From: Sternotherus odoratus
Taxonomy: Eukaryota > Chordata > Testudines > Kinosternidae
Direction of reading: 5' to 3'
DNA length: 64,000 nt
NCBI GenBank assembly: GCA_032164245.1
Contig: JAVMKO010000006.1
Location: 10,617,001-10,681,000, forward strand
Under the pieces are notes generated by a model, which was not told the origin of the DNA, did no database searches, and was given only the letters and a program-made list of their open reading frames with translations. Shown piece by piece: positions 44,971 through 57,168 of the stretch; within the stretch, counting starts at the first letter, position 1, and every line of letters begins with the position of its first letter. Made by a program: the position numbers and the translations under genes.

Positions 44971-47900
44971 ACTTTCACTAGTGCATTGAACTCAATTGCC
45001 TCAGGGGACGAGCTTCTAAATTCTGCAGGATGTGGGGAAGAAAGGGAATGAAGGAGCAGACCTGCCAGCCCTGAAAGTGCTAACATCTGCCAGATACCAT
45101 ACAGGGGGGTGGAAGTGACACCCCTTTGCTTCAGCTATTTTGTTAGTATTGCAGCTCCACCTCTCACCACAGTCTACCTACCTAAGTGTTCTAAATTTGC
45201 TGATTAGAGACAAATTAAGCTGTTGTTCTGTTGGCAACTGTTCTGTAATGATGTTTATTTTATGCCTGGGGTGGTGTTTTATTGTTCAGTGTAACATCAT
45301 TATCAATTACATATATCATGCTTCTTCCAAGTTAGCATCTGTGGAATAATCAAGAAGTAAACGGGGTCTGAAACAGCTAATGTCTAATTTGGGAAGTGTA
45401 GATTTTTTACTGTAAAGAGATCTGATGTTAAAGTTGCCTCCACTACGTAGGAGAGAAGGTGTCCCATTCTTTACAGTCACATCTACAGAGTTATAGATAA
45501 TTGGGGTTTGATTCTCAGTTACACTAAGATCATTTTGCACCACTCCGGAAGTGTTAAAGGTCTGTAAAGTGGGTGCCCAAAGTGCAAAGTACAAAGTGGT
45601 GCAGGTGCGCATAATATAATGGGGAGTTAGACCCATTAGGCCAATGATTCTGCAACTTAAACAGTGACGTGAATTGGAAAAGAGTCACTCATAAGGGGGT
45701 GTAAGCTGTAACATTGAACCGGTTTGGTATTAAGTGAGTATGAGAAATGAGTGTGATTTGCCAGCCTGGGGGCCGAAAGGAGACTGCATCAGGAATGGGA
45801 GCATGTGCAATGAAGTGTGGAGGGGCTATTTTTGTATTACAGTGTTGTTCAGTGCTTTTCACGAGATGCAGGCTTCTTCCATCCGCTTAGCATGTCAGTT
45901 ATGCTCACGTTGTACACTCTCCCCGAAGCCGCCTTGGACTGAGTTCCATCACATTCTTATTGTCCAACCCTCTTAGGCCCTATGGACAATTTACATGAAT
46001 GCAAAAGCAACTAATGACTCTGGCTCGTGGGAACTGCACCTGTTTTAATGACATTAACCAGTTCTGATTTTGGTCCATTCGGTATAACCCAGGACTGCTT
46101 TGGTTTTGTTAGAAAGTCTTTCTCTAAACACTCCATCAGTGGAATGAAAATGGGGATATATTTGGTCCCTGGCATCTCTGATTGTATCACCCCTATTTTT
46201 CCTCTTTATCCTGTTGTATCTGAGATTCTGCATTTGTGCCAGACCCCTGGATGAAGGGCAACAAGGTACATGCCCTGTGCTAGATTTCCATGTGTGTGTA
46301 AACACCTTCCAATAGATAAGCCATGTGCAGATTTCTATGCACATACTATTGCAGATGCAGATTTAGAAGCTATGCCCTTAATCTTGCGTTTTTGCAGAGG
46401 AAGAGTGACAGTTCATCAAATATTTCTGCTTCTATAATGGGAAAAGAGAGCAGACTGGAAAATGAGCAGGAAGAAATCAATAGGAGAAAGGGAAGCAAAT
46501 CAGTGGGCTGTAACAAGAATGCTGTTGATAAAGGACTAGATAGAGGGTGGCGTTGGTATAGCAACTAGGCCCTAATGGCCAGACACTCACTTCACTCCCT
46601 CTGCCCAAACATGGGAAGTCTGCCTAGATTGTCAGTTTGGGACATATGTGAGACTGCCTCTAGTCCCTTAGGTGGATGAGGAAGGAACAGAGCAATAGCT
46701 AGACAGTGGATTTAGGTGGGTATAAAGCAGGAAGTGAGCTGCACACATCCGGGGCCCACAGTACAAAACCTCTTCCTCCTGGAACAAGAGGGGAACAATT
46801 GTGACTCTGGTAAAATTCAGTTCTCCCAGGGTTCACACACTAGCTCAGAACGGCAGCGGTTGGTATTAGGCAAGATTGTGCTGCTGAGCGAGATGTGGCT
46901 GATTTGTGCACCTGGCATCTCATGGGCATATTTGCGAGCCAGCCGGGGTGTTCAATCTCCAGTTCTTGTAGCCGTCTGGATAGAAGAGTCCTGGCAGCAA
47001 ACCTTGAAGAAATGCCCAGGGAAGCTTCATTTCCAGCATGCTCAAACAGAAACGCTGAAGGGGAAAATCAGATAACAGGGAAATAATGAGCAGACCCCAG
47101 CACATGCTGGAATAATCAGCCATCACTTTCTGAAGAGGTTTCTGAAGAAGCATCAGCCACTCTCAGGTGCCTGACTCCCCACTCTGACTGGTGGAACAAA
47201 GCTCTTGGCTGCACTGGAGATCTCTTTCTTTGGATGATGATACTGTAATGATTAGTGTGGAGTATTACAATACACCAACCCTCGCTGGGACCTGCATATA
47301 CAGTCCTCAGACCCCCTTCCTGGCCCGTTTCAGTTGGAGGGGAAACCCCAGAAGGATATTAAACAGTGAAAACAACTAACAAATCCTGCAGAAATCAGTG
47401 GAAACCACTACTAGGGTGAGTCATTGTTTCTCCTCTGTGCCTTTGCTGTTCTCCTCCTGTTCCAGCAGTGTGGAGACGTCCTGTTACTGCTCCTCTGCTT
47501 AGCCAAAATGGAAGTTGTCTGGCAACAACTGGACACCTGCCAGTCTTTGCAGCCCCGTTGGAGCTTGCAGCATCACTCTCCATTGTTTCTGTGTTCCACA
47601 GGCCGTTAAAAGGTGAGTTCCTTGAAAGAACATTTTTCTGTGTCGGGGAAAGTAAAACATTAGAAACAGCTGAGGAGAGAAAAGGAGCCCCCGGGGACTG
47701 GACGTTACCCTGGGCTGATGTCTGGCATTTGCCATACTCAATCTACTGGGCCTGGGCCAAGAGGAAAGGCTGATAGTCTTAACATGTGAAATCTTGTATC
47801 AGAGGGGTAGCCGTGTTAGTCTGGATCTGCAAAAGCGACAGAGAGTCTTGTAGCACCTTATAGACTAACAGATATAAGTCTATGTTAGTCTATAAGGTGC

Positions 47901-48558
47901 TACAAAACTCTTTGTCGTGTGAAATCTTGTCTCCCACCAGGGCTAGAGATGTATATATGTTCCACACCCTCTGAAAGAGAGTGGGGAAGAAGGAGGGGGA
48001 TAGACTAGCTGTTAACAGACTGGTACAGCATGCTAATTCCCTCCCAATTCAGGGGCTTCCCTGAATGAATGTGTTTTACTCCTGCTATCACAGGATTAAT
48101 ATTTGAAGAGAAGAGGAGGAGTAAAAGACATCAGTGAAGCTTCGAGGCAAGTAAATCAGCAGGTAGCAGGAAAGAATATTGTGAGTGAGACACGGAATCA
48201 GGAATATTTTTAATTTTGTAAGAAAAGACATTAGATTTATTTCTTGTTCTTTTAAAGTGGCCTATTTCAAGGATAAAGGGCCAGATCTTCAGCTGATGTA
48301 AAGCAGCATGGCTTCACTGGTGTAAATGACCAACTCGAACTCCTGAAGCCCCCCCATTCACCTGCTGACAGCCTCACCCATAGAATGTATAGACGATATG
48401 ACATGAAAGAAAGGAATATGTAGTTTAAAGGCACACATCCTATGACTCATGGAGGTCGGAGTGTTATAAATTAACATTCAACCCCATGTTTCCCCTGATT
48501 CCAAATCTCTTTACAAGGATTCCACTACAGTGTGCTTTTTATTGTTGTGCCCATCACA
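44971..48558. other. Intergenic between CCDC175 and RTN1; little recognised
   Basis: Apart from the Penelope-like palindrome at 47.8 kb I see no gene, RNA gene or tandem repeat. Short open frames lack splice or homology support. The phrase GGGCCAGATCTTCAGCTGAT (48280-48330) is a dispersed palindromic repeat of sauropsids. Confidence 0.5.
47796..47918 (-). mobile_element. Penelope-like terminal sequence with palindromic arms
   Basis: TCAGAGGGGTAGCCGTGTTA is the reverse complement of the Penelope-like 3' end. It runs into a near-perfect inverted repeat: arms 47836-47870 and 47883-47918 with a 12-bp centre. The inner 22 bp of each arm (TGTAGCACCTTATAGACTAA and two more bases) are exactly complementary. 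Confidence 0.65.
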
Positions 48559-48716
48559 ACTGGAAGCAGTGGGGCACCCCTGTAGTCCCAGCTACTTGAG
48601 AGGCTGAGACTGGTGGATCGCTGGGTTCAGGGGTTCTGGACTGCGGTGCACTATGCCAATCAGGTGTCCGGTGCCACTCCTGCCTGGCCAGTGTGTAGCT
48701 GAAGGAGTGTCTAGAA
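48559..48716 (+). ncRNA. 7SL (SRP) RNA-derived insert, Alu-domain-like, non-functional
   Basis: The segment 48576-48670 contains CCTGTAGTCCCAGCTACTTG, AGGCTGAGACTGGTGGATCG and CTATGCCAATCAGGTGTCCG. These match the 5' Alu domain of SRP RNA in order. The rest, GGTGCCACTCCTGCCTGGCC, loosely resembles the 7SL 3' end, so the central S domain may be deleted. An A-rich stretch (TTAAAAAACCAAAAAGCAA) follows at 48719, as in retroposed copies. Base changes in conserved loops make it unlikely to be a working SRP RNA. Confidence 0.68.
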
Positions 48717-49989
48717 CACATTAAAAAACCAAAAAGCAACATATTAAAATCCCCAAAATACTGCACAATGAACCTGATCATGGATGGGATCTGCTAGCAT
48801 GGACCCCTCCCCCACCCAGAGTCTCGTGGACTCAATAGTCGGATATTATGGTGATGATCGTGGTACAGTACTAATAGAGAACAGGCCTCCCCATGGACAC
48901 AGGGGTTCTGTGTTAGTAGATCCCATGGAAGGACTGGCCTTTGTAGGATTTTTCAAGGAATATAGCTTATGGAAACCAACAACATGGAGGACTTTTGATA
49001 CAGCTGGTTCTCATGGTCACAGGGTGGCATGGAAGGAACTGGTGAAGAATCAACATTCAAGAGTTTCTTAAAGGTGGAACTTTTAACACGTGGTTTACTT
49101 GCATGGGGGAGTCGACTCCACGCACACATGGGAACAGTGAGACAATGTCACATTTTCTTATTTTTCCAGTCAAACTAACCACCAGCATTACAATGTATCC
49201 CCAAAGTTACCCCAAGATCTGTCCTTCTCACAGTCTATCAGGAAGAGTGCTGAAGACCTATCTATACTCTCAGCTACACCCACATGGTCTTCTCAGAAGA
49301 TGCAGCTCAGAACCTGTCCCCCTAGGAGTCTCTGAATATGGAAGTTAGAAATGCAGTTAAAGCACCGATTGCTGTTCTGTTCAATTTTAACTACTGGCTT
49401 TAAATTAAACACGCTCATAACTGCACCGATTGAAAGGAATTTACTCCACTGGATCAAAAGAAAAAAATATCAAACTGGAGTTTGATCTAGAAAGATGTTT
49501 ATAACATATATGCAACCGAGGTTTATAAAATATTATAATGAGCTTAAAATATTTAAATATAAATGTTAAATTAAAAGGGTAAGTGAAACTCATCTTGAAG
49601 ATTAAATATCTCCAAGCTGTAACAGTGCAGGTATATTTCTGCAATTTCTGGATCATTTTTTCCCTAGGAGTCTGACTCTTTTCTCATTTACACAGCAGTA
49701 AATCAATAGTCACTCCATTCAAATGGCTAGAGTTTGTAAATGCTTTGGGGCAGGGACCACCTGTTTGTTTTGTGTGCTTGTACAGGGCCTCACACAATGG
49801 TGGCTAATCCATGGTTGAGGAATGTGTTGGCAAGTGACTAGGCAGTTAGAGATAGGAAATAGATGAACGTAAGGAAAAATTTCTGTTCTCAAAAGACCAG
49901 ACAAATGCTCAATGCCCCATGAACTTCATGTTAGATATGAAGCTTAATTTTCAGAGAGGAAATACATACACCAATGACATCAACATTAG

Positions 49990-50215
49990 AGCTAGTCAGA
50001 AATTCCCTCCTTTTCCTCCCATTCTCCCTGTAGAAAAAGTCTTCTGGAGAAAATATGAACTGCAGGCTAAAAAACAAAAACTATAAATGTTTGGTCAAAA
50101 AGATTCTGGTTTTCAGGTTTAAATGAAAAGTCAAATTTTTTCACAGCTAGAAAACATTTTTCATTAAAATTTTCATTTTGTCAAACCTCCAAGTTCTTGT
50201 AAAAGAAAAACAATG
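49990..50215. mobile_element. Related AT-rich MITE copy, degraded
   Basis: GAGCTAGTCAGAAATTCCCT at the left, then TTTGGTCAAAAAGATTCTGG and AACATTTTTCATTAAAATTT, resemble the element at 57763. The right end is not clear. Confidence 0.45.
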
Positions 50216-50811
50216 GACGTGGAACAATTTTAACCAGCCCAAACCAATAGGGATTTGCTTTAATCTATTGGCTCTCAGAAACGAAATTTCATTTGTAGAA
50301 GGCTTTGTAAGCCAGCTTTGAACTGAAGCAAGCGTTCATTTTGGCTCACAGCTACTCCAGCTTAGCACAGATTTCAAGGGATAAAGTGGGCTAAGACAGT
50401 CAAAATACTGGGTATGGAGAAACTGAACAATGGCCAGTGCTATTTTGACTGCTTTCCGAGTGTGTTGCATCTGATTTGACCCATGTTTAAGTAGGTAATC
50501 AGGCAACTTTCAAGAGAATTCATTGAGTATAACATGTGCCTGAAATGTAGTAATGACACCAACAAAATAAACAGCTTTTGGCACTCGGAAGTTTGCTTTA
50601 TTTCCATTCTTTACTGATTAGGATGTGAAACTGCTAAATGAACTAAGTACAGACAATCTTTTGGGATTAAACAATTTTCTAGTGGCAAAACTGCATGGAA
50701 TAGGCATAAATCACTCCCAGAGACCAACAAACAAGCCCTTCGTGTTTTTTGCAGATTGGGTATTGATTTTACGAATTCTAATGTAACCCCAATGGCAACA
50801 AGAGGGAGAAC

Positions 50812-51552
50812 GTTGCACGTTTAGTAACATTTATTTCTGCATTCGGTATCAAGTACATAAGTGCAAATATTCAGAGTCCATAAGTAAGTCCGTTAGGAAC
50901 TACAGAGAATGTAATACAAAGTGTAATAAATTTAACAAGCTGGACCTCTCCAGTTACCATACATGTAAATCAGCCCATCAATCCCTTACAACAAAAGTAC
51001 TGGATTTTTGTTTTGTTTTTTAGTTATACAAAACTGATTACTGTAAGTACTGATTACTGTTTATTCCATTTGTGCTGGAAAACACTAAAACATTAGCCCA
51101 CAATTCTATATAGTTAATAAAGATGAACCCAACCAGCGACCCAGTGACATAGAAGCAATTTCAACTATTGCATCAGTGCACTAAGCAGGAAAGCCCTAGC
51201 CACATGTAACATTAAAGTCATAGAAGCAATGCCAATAGAAGAAAAACACTTAAAAAAATCAATATTATTTAGGCTCTCACCATCATGCACTTTATAAGCA
51301 ACACAAAAAACCACATCTAGTACACTTTTCTCTTTACTATACTTTAGTGCTTGACACACGTGATTGCAAGTATTCTAAGAGTACACAAGCAGCAAGGAAA
51401 AAGAGCTGCTTTTGTGTTTTATGTTCTAAGAAGATGGTGTTGAGAAAAAAAAAGGAACAATCAATTTGCAATAAAGTGTAAGAGCAGAGCTGTTTGCACT
51501 CCAGACTCCCCCATTATTCATTACTGTTGTTGATGGATTCTTGATGTCTGCT
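50812..51552 (-). other. RTN1: RTN1 3' untranslated region (end approximate)
   Basis: About 740 bp of AT-rich sequence follow the RTN1 stop on the minus strand without any recognised repeat. AATAAA signals on the minus strand lie at 51060-51065, 50830-50835 and 50597-50602. The middle one gives a UTR of a length usual for RTN1. The true cleavage site cannot be set from sequence alone. Confidence 0.6.
50830..50835 (-). terminator. RTN1: Candidate RTN1 polyadenylation signal AATAAA
   Basis: Canonical hexamer about 720 bp past the RTN1 stop. Alternatives are at 51060 and 50597. Confidence 0.45.
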
Positions 51553-51595
51553 TTACTCTGCCTTTCTCTTAGCGCCAGGGATTTTCGCCTGAATC
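51553..51595 (-). CDS. RTN1: RTN1 terminal coding exon with stop
   Basis: The acceptor TACACCTAG is followed by [13 protein letters not shown] and TAA. Human ends AKRHAE. The lysine-rich tail is a dilysine-like ER-retention signal. Confidence 0.95.
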
Positions 51596-54500
51596 CTAGG
51601 TGTAAAAAAATGGGATTACACTGTCAGACAGCAATTAATCAAAATCGTTCCATTGCATTGAGACTTTTCTTAGCTAGAAGGTGCCCTTTGCTTTAGCCTT
51701 CATTCTCAGTGCCTTGGTAAGATGTGTGTGTAACAACTATAAACAAAGAGCTAGATTGTGGGTTAAACTACACACCGGCACAGGAAAGAAATGGGGAGGG
51801 GGTAAGAGAGCCTGCCCACATGGGTGAGCTGGCCTGGCATCTAGAAGCACAGGAGTAAGCAGCCAGGTTCTTAACAATTCCTGTATACCCGAGATATGCT
51901 CAGTGAACTTGCCTTTCCTTTGATTTCTCACCATAATGTTATCATCATCTGTAACAAAACTAGAGATACAGTTAAAATACAAAATTTGGATCCAGATTTG
52001 TAACATCCCCAGAATCCAGTGGTGCTCAGAGCCAGGGGTTCGGTTTGTTTGGCCAATCTTTATAATACAGCTGATCTTGAGTGCTCAGGAGTGTAGAGCA
52101 GAGTGACATTACGCGACCCTGAGGAACTGTGGTCAGAGGCTGGAAGAGAGAGATGGCTAGTGGGTAGATCTGTAACCTGGCGCTCCCCAGCTATTAGGTC
52201 ACAGCAAACACTAACCGTTACTATAAGTAAAGGGCTACAATTTGTTTCTTTCTGTGAGGGGAGTCCTAAGCCGGGTGCCCAAATGAAATCTTGGGGTGAC
52301 ATCCCCCACTGTGCAGAGGGTCAGCAGCAGGTCCATGGACCAGTGAAGTCCCCTTAAGCCCCATTTGGAGAACTTAAAATGGGACCAAACCCTTGGGCCT
52401 TCTTTCTGGCACTTGGATGAATTTTAATTCTTCAGCATACGAAGCGTCTGAGTGAGTGCAGATACTGGCTTCATACTTGAACATACAAAAGGCAAATTTT
52501 CTTGGACAAGAAGATTGCTCATGACAACAGCTTTGCTATTCTGCAGAAGCACCTCAGAATAGCAGTGCCAATCCATGTCAATATCAGGTTAGTTCATTAT
52601 GAGCCATGATATTCACAAAGAGTGGATGAAATAAGCCCAGCGTGTCAAGGGCCAAGTTGCTTCCAGACCTTTTGGGGCTAGAAAGGGAGGAAAGGGAGCA
52701 AAGAGCATCTCCCTTGTCTAGCTGGTGTAAGGAACTCAAGAGAGTGCCAGGACTGTTCTCTTCATAGCTCCCCAAAGGGGAAGGAGAGTGGAAAGGAGGA
52801 TGCAGGGCCATAATTCCTCCCCTGATATCCACTGGTCTGCAGCTGGGTCTAGGGTGCAGGTGGCTGTATGCTACTCTCCATAAAGGGGTGTGTGGCTTTG
52901 GGCACACTCCCCTATGCACAGAGGAGGTCTGATGGGCAATCAGTGGCAGAATCCCTGTTTTTGCCCCCATTGGGGCTATCACCTTCCATGCCACTCCCAT
53001 TGTATGGAAGTGCCCTAAGGACACAAGTGCATCTAAGGCAGGGGTCTCAAACTCAAATGACCATGAGGGCCGCATGAGGACTAGTGCACTGGCCCGAGGG
53101 CCGCACCACTGACACACACTCTGCCCTCGCTGCCCCGGCTCCGCCCCCCACTCCACCCCTTCCAAGAGGTCCCACCCCTGCCCCACCTCCTCTGAGCACG
53201 CAGCTCCCCATTCCCTCCTGGAAAGCGCTAGGCACCACCAACAGCTGTTTGGCAAACAAAGCAAGAGCAATATAGGAAGTCCAGAGCTAGAAACACGCGC
53301 GGCCCAGCCAGGCAGCAAAGGAGCCTCCACTTCTGGCCCCTCCGTCCTGCAAACTGCTATGGGGGAACCGGGGGGGAGGAGGGGCGCCAGGAAGCTTGGC
53401 GGGCCGCAGGGAAGGGCTTTGCGGGCCGCATGTGGCCCCCGGGCCGCATGTTTGAGACCCCTGATCTAAGGTATGCTTCTTGTAAAAATCTGCTGCTCAA
53501 CTCACTTTGCCATGACAGTGTTTATATGGGTCCTCACGAGTCCCAAGTATTGATCAATCTGTGCCTACAAAGAGCAAAAACAGACATTTGAAGATCAACA
53601 GGGCCTTGGAAAGCTAGAACCATTTACACATCAAATTTGAATGATAGGTATTGTACAGTCTTTTGACTTACCTGATACTTGTCATATACAACAGGTAGAG
53701 TGAACATAGAGACCACAGCTGGGGGGGAAATGAATAGTGTTAAATTCCTGCAGTTGAGATGGTTACTCACAGAAAACAAGATGCATTATCTAGTTTCCTC
53801 TTGAAAGAAAAGGCAAAAACACATGTCACTTTGTCCCAAGAGATGATTCAAGAAGCTGTATTAAAACTGAACCCTGCCTGCATCTTCCAAATGTGAAATT
53901 TATATCACTATGTAACCAGCAGCTGAGAAGCCACTAAGAACAACAACTGGCTGATAGACATCAGGGGACAACAGAATAAGAAATAAAGATGAATATGTAG
54001 TAATAGGTGGAACAAAGATAATTGTCTAACTGTAGAGAAAGTGCTTTTCAAAGGTGAGACGAGTGGGGTGGGGGACTATGCTGGTTTTTCTAACAAGACA
54101 TTGCCACGGTTAATACACATTTAAAAACAGATCTTAAAATAAATGATGATCTTTACCCATGATCATAAGAGTCAGGCCATTGAAGAGAGCTCCAACGTAA
54201 GTCAGCAGCCACATTAGTACTGCAAACTAAATTAAAACAAATCATTAGATCTCCTGACAGTCCCTGAAATTGTCAGCACAAGAATAAATGGCTTCATTTA
54301 ACTAGCTAGCATAAGGGCATATTATTATTCTATTAGCTTCACTTAACTGGCTAGAATACCAGCATGCTTAGGAACTAGGGACATCTGCTGTAGGTGACTT
54401 TAATTTTTCATTGACTTTCAAAATTAGTGCAAAAAACCCAGCAAAACAAACAAACAAAAAAACCCCAAAACCCTGTGAATTTTTAGGGAGGGTGCAGAGC

Positions 54501-57168
54501 AAAGGAAAACTATCCCAATATATATATTTGCATAAGCTCATCCTTCCTTCCACTACCATCCCTGCTGCAGTTTTCCTCCTCCTCCTTCTCCTCCTCCTCC
54601 TCATCGTTGCATTTTTTCCTGTCTAGGACCCAATCCTTCAATGAGCTCAGCATAGGCAGAACCTTGAGCCTGTGTGGGGCCTCGCTGAAGAGAGGGATCT
54701 TCTTGCTCAGGGTACATTGCACGATTGACACTTTAGATTGTAAACCACTTGAGGAAGGAACTTGGGTAAAATTTTCAAAAGAGCCTAAGTCCAATTGACC
54801 TTCTCATTGATCGTCTTCTCTTTGTTCTGAAGGGCCTGGGGTAGGATGACCAGATGTCCCGATTTTATAGGGACAGTCCCGATTTTTGGGTCTTTTTCTT
54901 ATATAGATTCCTATTACACCCCACCCTGTCCCGATTTTTCACAGTTGCTGTCTGGTCACCCTAGCCTGGGGGCACCTAACATGCGCTTTTGGGCACTCCT
55001 AAACCAACAAATAATAAATAACCATTATGGCTGAGCAGTAACGGACACTCTTCTGCAGCAGGACATGACAGAGTTGAGGAATAGGATGGGTTGGTGGGCA
55101 AGGAAGAGGTGGAGAATCACATCTCAGTGTCACATAGGGTTCTAGAGAGCCTAGGGGTGATTACGCTGCTAGTTGAGTGCCGAGTACCTTGCAGAAGGAG
55201 TGCAGTCTGGTGGAAAACTGCGTTCTGTGGGCCAGCTCCTGAGCGGGAGTAACTCAAAGAAGCTCCATTGACTTCAGTGGAGCTACGCCATTTTACACCA
55301 GCTGAGGATCTGTCCCAACAACTTTAATAACTCTTATGTCCTGGATCACTCAGCTCCAATGTGCAATGTTAAATCACTAATGTATAGAAAATTAGTAGTT
55401 AAAAAAGTGAGAACAAGGGCAGAACCTTTATACTGAACAGTAACACACATCCAGGTTTTGTCAAGACACTATCCTCATGGAAACTGAGGAAAGAAGTGCT
55501 CTGCTCTGTAAAATCTCTCCTCTCCAACGGGATTCAAAATGGTTAAGCAAATCATACTTTTAAGGAATCCACCAGGTCCTGGACAAGGAAGAGTCTCCTC
55601 AGCTCTCGGACTGTGCTGTTCACGTACAACTGGAGACAGTCTGTGTATTTCTGAATCTGGTCCTGGGAGAGAGACATTTCCAACTCCAGGTAGGCTCTGC
55701 CAGAAACACAGATCCCATTACAAAATACAGATCACTTGCAGTTCGTTTACTCTTGTGTTTTTCTCCTCCTGCTGTTCCCTACCAGCCTGTAGCTCATTTT
55801 CTCTGCAGCCGTAGCAGCCACAGCACTGTCCATATTTACCATTACCCCTGCACTCATATCTCACCCTTGGACAACTATGGGCCTTTTTGTCTCATCCAAT
55901 AGTAAAATCCAGGAGAGGAGGCCAAGGGGAAGGAACTTGATAAGGTTCATCCTGTGGCTCTTCCTGCCCCATCTTGCCGTTGGGCGCATGGAGTTATTCT
56001 CCCCCATGGGATGGGCCATGGAGCCAGCGTCTCAGACACTGTGGATTCCAGGAGAAAGGCAGAAGATCAGAGCCATCAGCTCACAGGTCTCCTGCTTCTG
56101 CATCAGTTCTGGAACCCCAGTACCCCTTACTCCCCTCCCTGACAGCACAGCTCCAAATTCAAGGGCAGCTTGCCAGCACTACTGTGGTCCATGTGGAAAA
56201 GGTACTACAACACCAGGCCATATTAACTTTCTCTCTGAAAGTCAGTGGGAAGGCAGGGGAGAATGATCTGTGTCCCCCAGGACCCATCCTGGACCACCCC
56301 ATCCAACATTGTGCTGCATTGGTCTCACCCCAGACCCCCTAAAAGTCTCTCTTTAGGAGTCTTTGGAAATTGGGGATTTCCTGATTTCCACAGGAGAGAA
56401 AGAAAATCTATTTGTGGGGTTCCCATCTCAGGCTTCTGTCATCTCCTCCAGCTGACACTCTCTTGAGACTCTAACCTTGCTGGGGTGAAGCTACAACTCT
56501 CCCTCTGAAAACAACATTATTAGCGTTTAACACTTATCTTGTGCTATCCATGCCCAAGGTTTACTGAAAGCTCATTACTCTAGGCATTCTGTAAAAAGAA
56601 GTATAGGATGCTATTCTTGCTGCTAGGAGAGGAAAGCATATTATAGCTGGAACACCAGGGACAGCGATATCTTTTACAATAGTTGTTCCTTTTCTTCTAG
56701 TTGCATCTAACTTTTTAAATCTTTCAGCTTTCAGGCTAAATTTTCAAGGTCTGAGGGGTGAATTGAAAAAAATAATATTGAGCAAATACAATTCATAGAC
56801 TTTTAAGACCCCGAACAGTGGAAAATAACATTTCCCCCCATTATGAAAAAGAAACCCACCATGTCTATGGTCTAAAAGTGTTACAGATACAGAACTCTGT
56901 CACTAACAATGAACAATGCAGGATATATACCCCCTTTGGCAAGGATTGCAAAGCACTCACTTGAATGGATGGCCTTCATCAGTCTTCTGCACAGCCTGTA
57001 AAACTGACTTGTAGATTCTGAAGCTAATGGTGGCCGAGAGAGCAGCTAGTGCCAGGTAGGCAATGACACTGACCACACTGAACTGGGTCAGAGAGAAGAG
57101 CAGTAGCAGGATGCTTCCGAACACTATCCCTGTCTGCTTGATGTCGCGCCAGTACAACAGGTTAATAG
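51553..57168 (-). CDS. RTN1: RTN1 (reticulon-1), C-terminal reticulon homology domain, last six coding exons
   Basis: Six minus-strand exons join in frame to give 187 complete codons and a stop, matching the C-terminal reticulon domain shared by RTN1 isoforms. The protein begins [14 protein letters not shown] and ends AKRKAE. Two long hydrophobic hairpin segments are visible: one in the first exon ([20 protein letters not shown] and onward, over 35 residues) and one spanning [18 protein letters not shown] to TLPVVY. These insert as wedges in the cytosolic leaflet and curve tubular endoplasmic reticulum. The tail KRKAE resembles an ER-retention signal. Near identity to mammalian RTN1, for example [17 protein letters not shown], separates it from RTN2, 3 and 4. 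Isoform-specific 5' exons are outside the window; I saw no RTN1-C first exon between 57.2 and 64 kb. Confidence 0.96.
53039..53463. mobile_element. hAT-type MITE in an RTN1 intron
   Basis: The ends CAGGGGTCTCAAACTCAAAT and CATGTTTGAGACCCCTG are flanked by exact ATCTAAGG (53031-53038, 53464-53471). Subterminal GGGCCGCATG is on both sides. It ends 42 bp from an RTN1 splice donor. Confidence 0.88.
53506..53564 (-). CDS. RTN1: RTN1 exon: C-terminal helix
   Basis: 59 bp, phase 0 in and phase 2 out, donor AA|GTGAGT. It encodes [19 protein letters not shown], the conserved amphipathic C-terminal segment of reticulons. A hAT-type MITE sits 42 bp downstream of the donor. Confidence 0.96.
53672..53718 (-). 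CDS. RTN1: RTN1 exon: second hydrophobic hairpin, part 2
   Basis: 47 bp, phase 1 in and phase 0 out, donor CAG|GTAAGT. It encodes [16 protein letters not shown]. The acceptor is preceded by a short run of C. Confidence 0.96.
54157..54226 (-). CDS. RTN1: RTN1 exon: second hydrophobic hairpin, part 1
   Basis: 70 bp, phase 0 in and phase 1 out, donor G|GTAAAG. It encodes [18 protein letters not shown] then TLMIM. Human RTN1 has TLLLM here. Confidence 0.97.
54842..54963. mobile_element. hAT-type MITE (GGTGACCAGAT family), 122 bp
   Basis: The ends TAGGATGACCAGATGTCCCG and TCTGGTCACCCTA are flanked by exact GCCTGGGG (54834-54841, 54964-54971). Nearly the same interior as the copy at 10227. In an RTN1 intron. 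Confidence 0.87.
55558..55696 (-). CDS. RTN1: RTN1 exon: reticulon domain loop
   Basis: 139 bp, phase 2 in and phase 0 out, donor AAA|GTATGA. It encodes [19 protein letters not shown] then [17 protein letters not shown], the hydrophilic 66-residue-type loop between the hairpins. It differs from human at only a few residues (ITLSQEQ in human). Confidence 0.97.
56961..57168 (-). CDS. RTN1: RTN1 exon: reticulon domain, first hydrophobic hairpin
   Basis: 208 bp, acceptor CTCTTCCCAG and donor CAA|GTGAGT, phase 1 in and phase 2 out. It encodes [13 protein letters not shown], the first hydrophobic hairpin, and [17 protein letters not shown]. The third residue of the domain start is Asn where human RTN1 has Asp (AIDLLYW). 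Confidence 0.97.

Noticed and set aside
52584..53330. Minus-strand open frame of 248 codons between RTN1 exons
   Set aside because: It runs from intron sequence into a hAT MITE, crosses the element boundary and has no family resemblance. Treated as chance.
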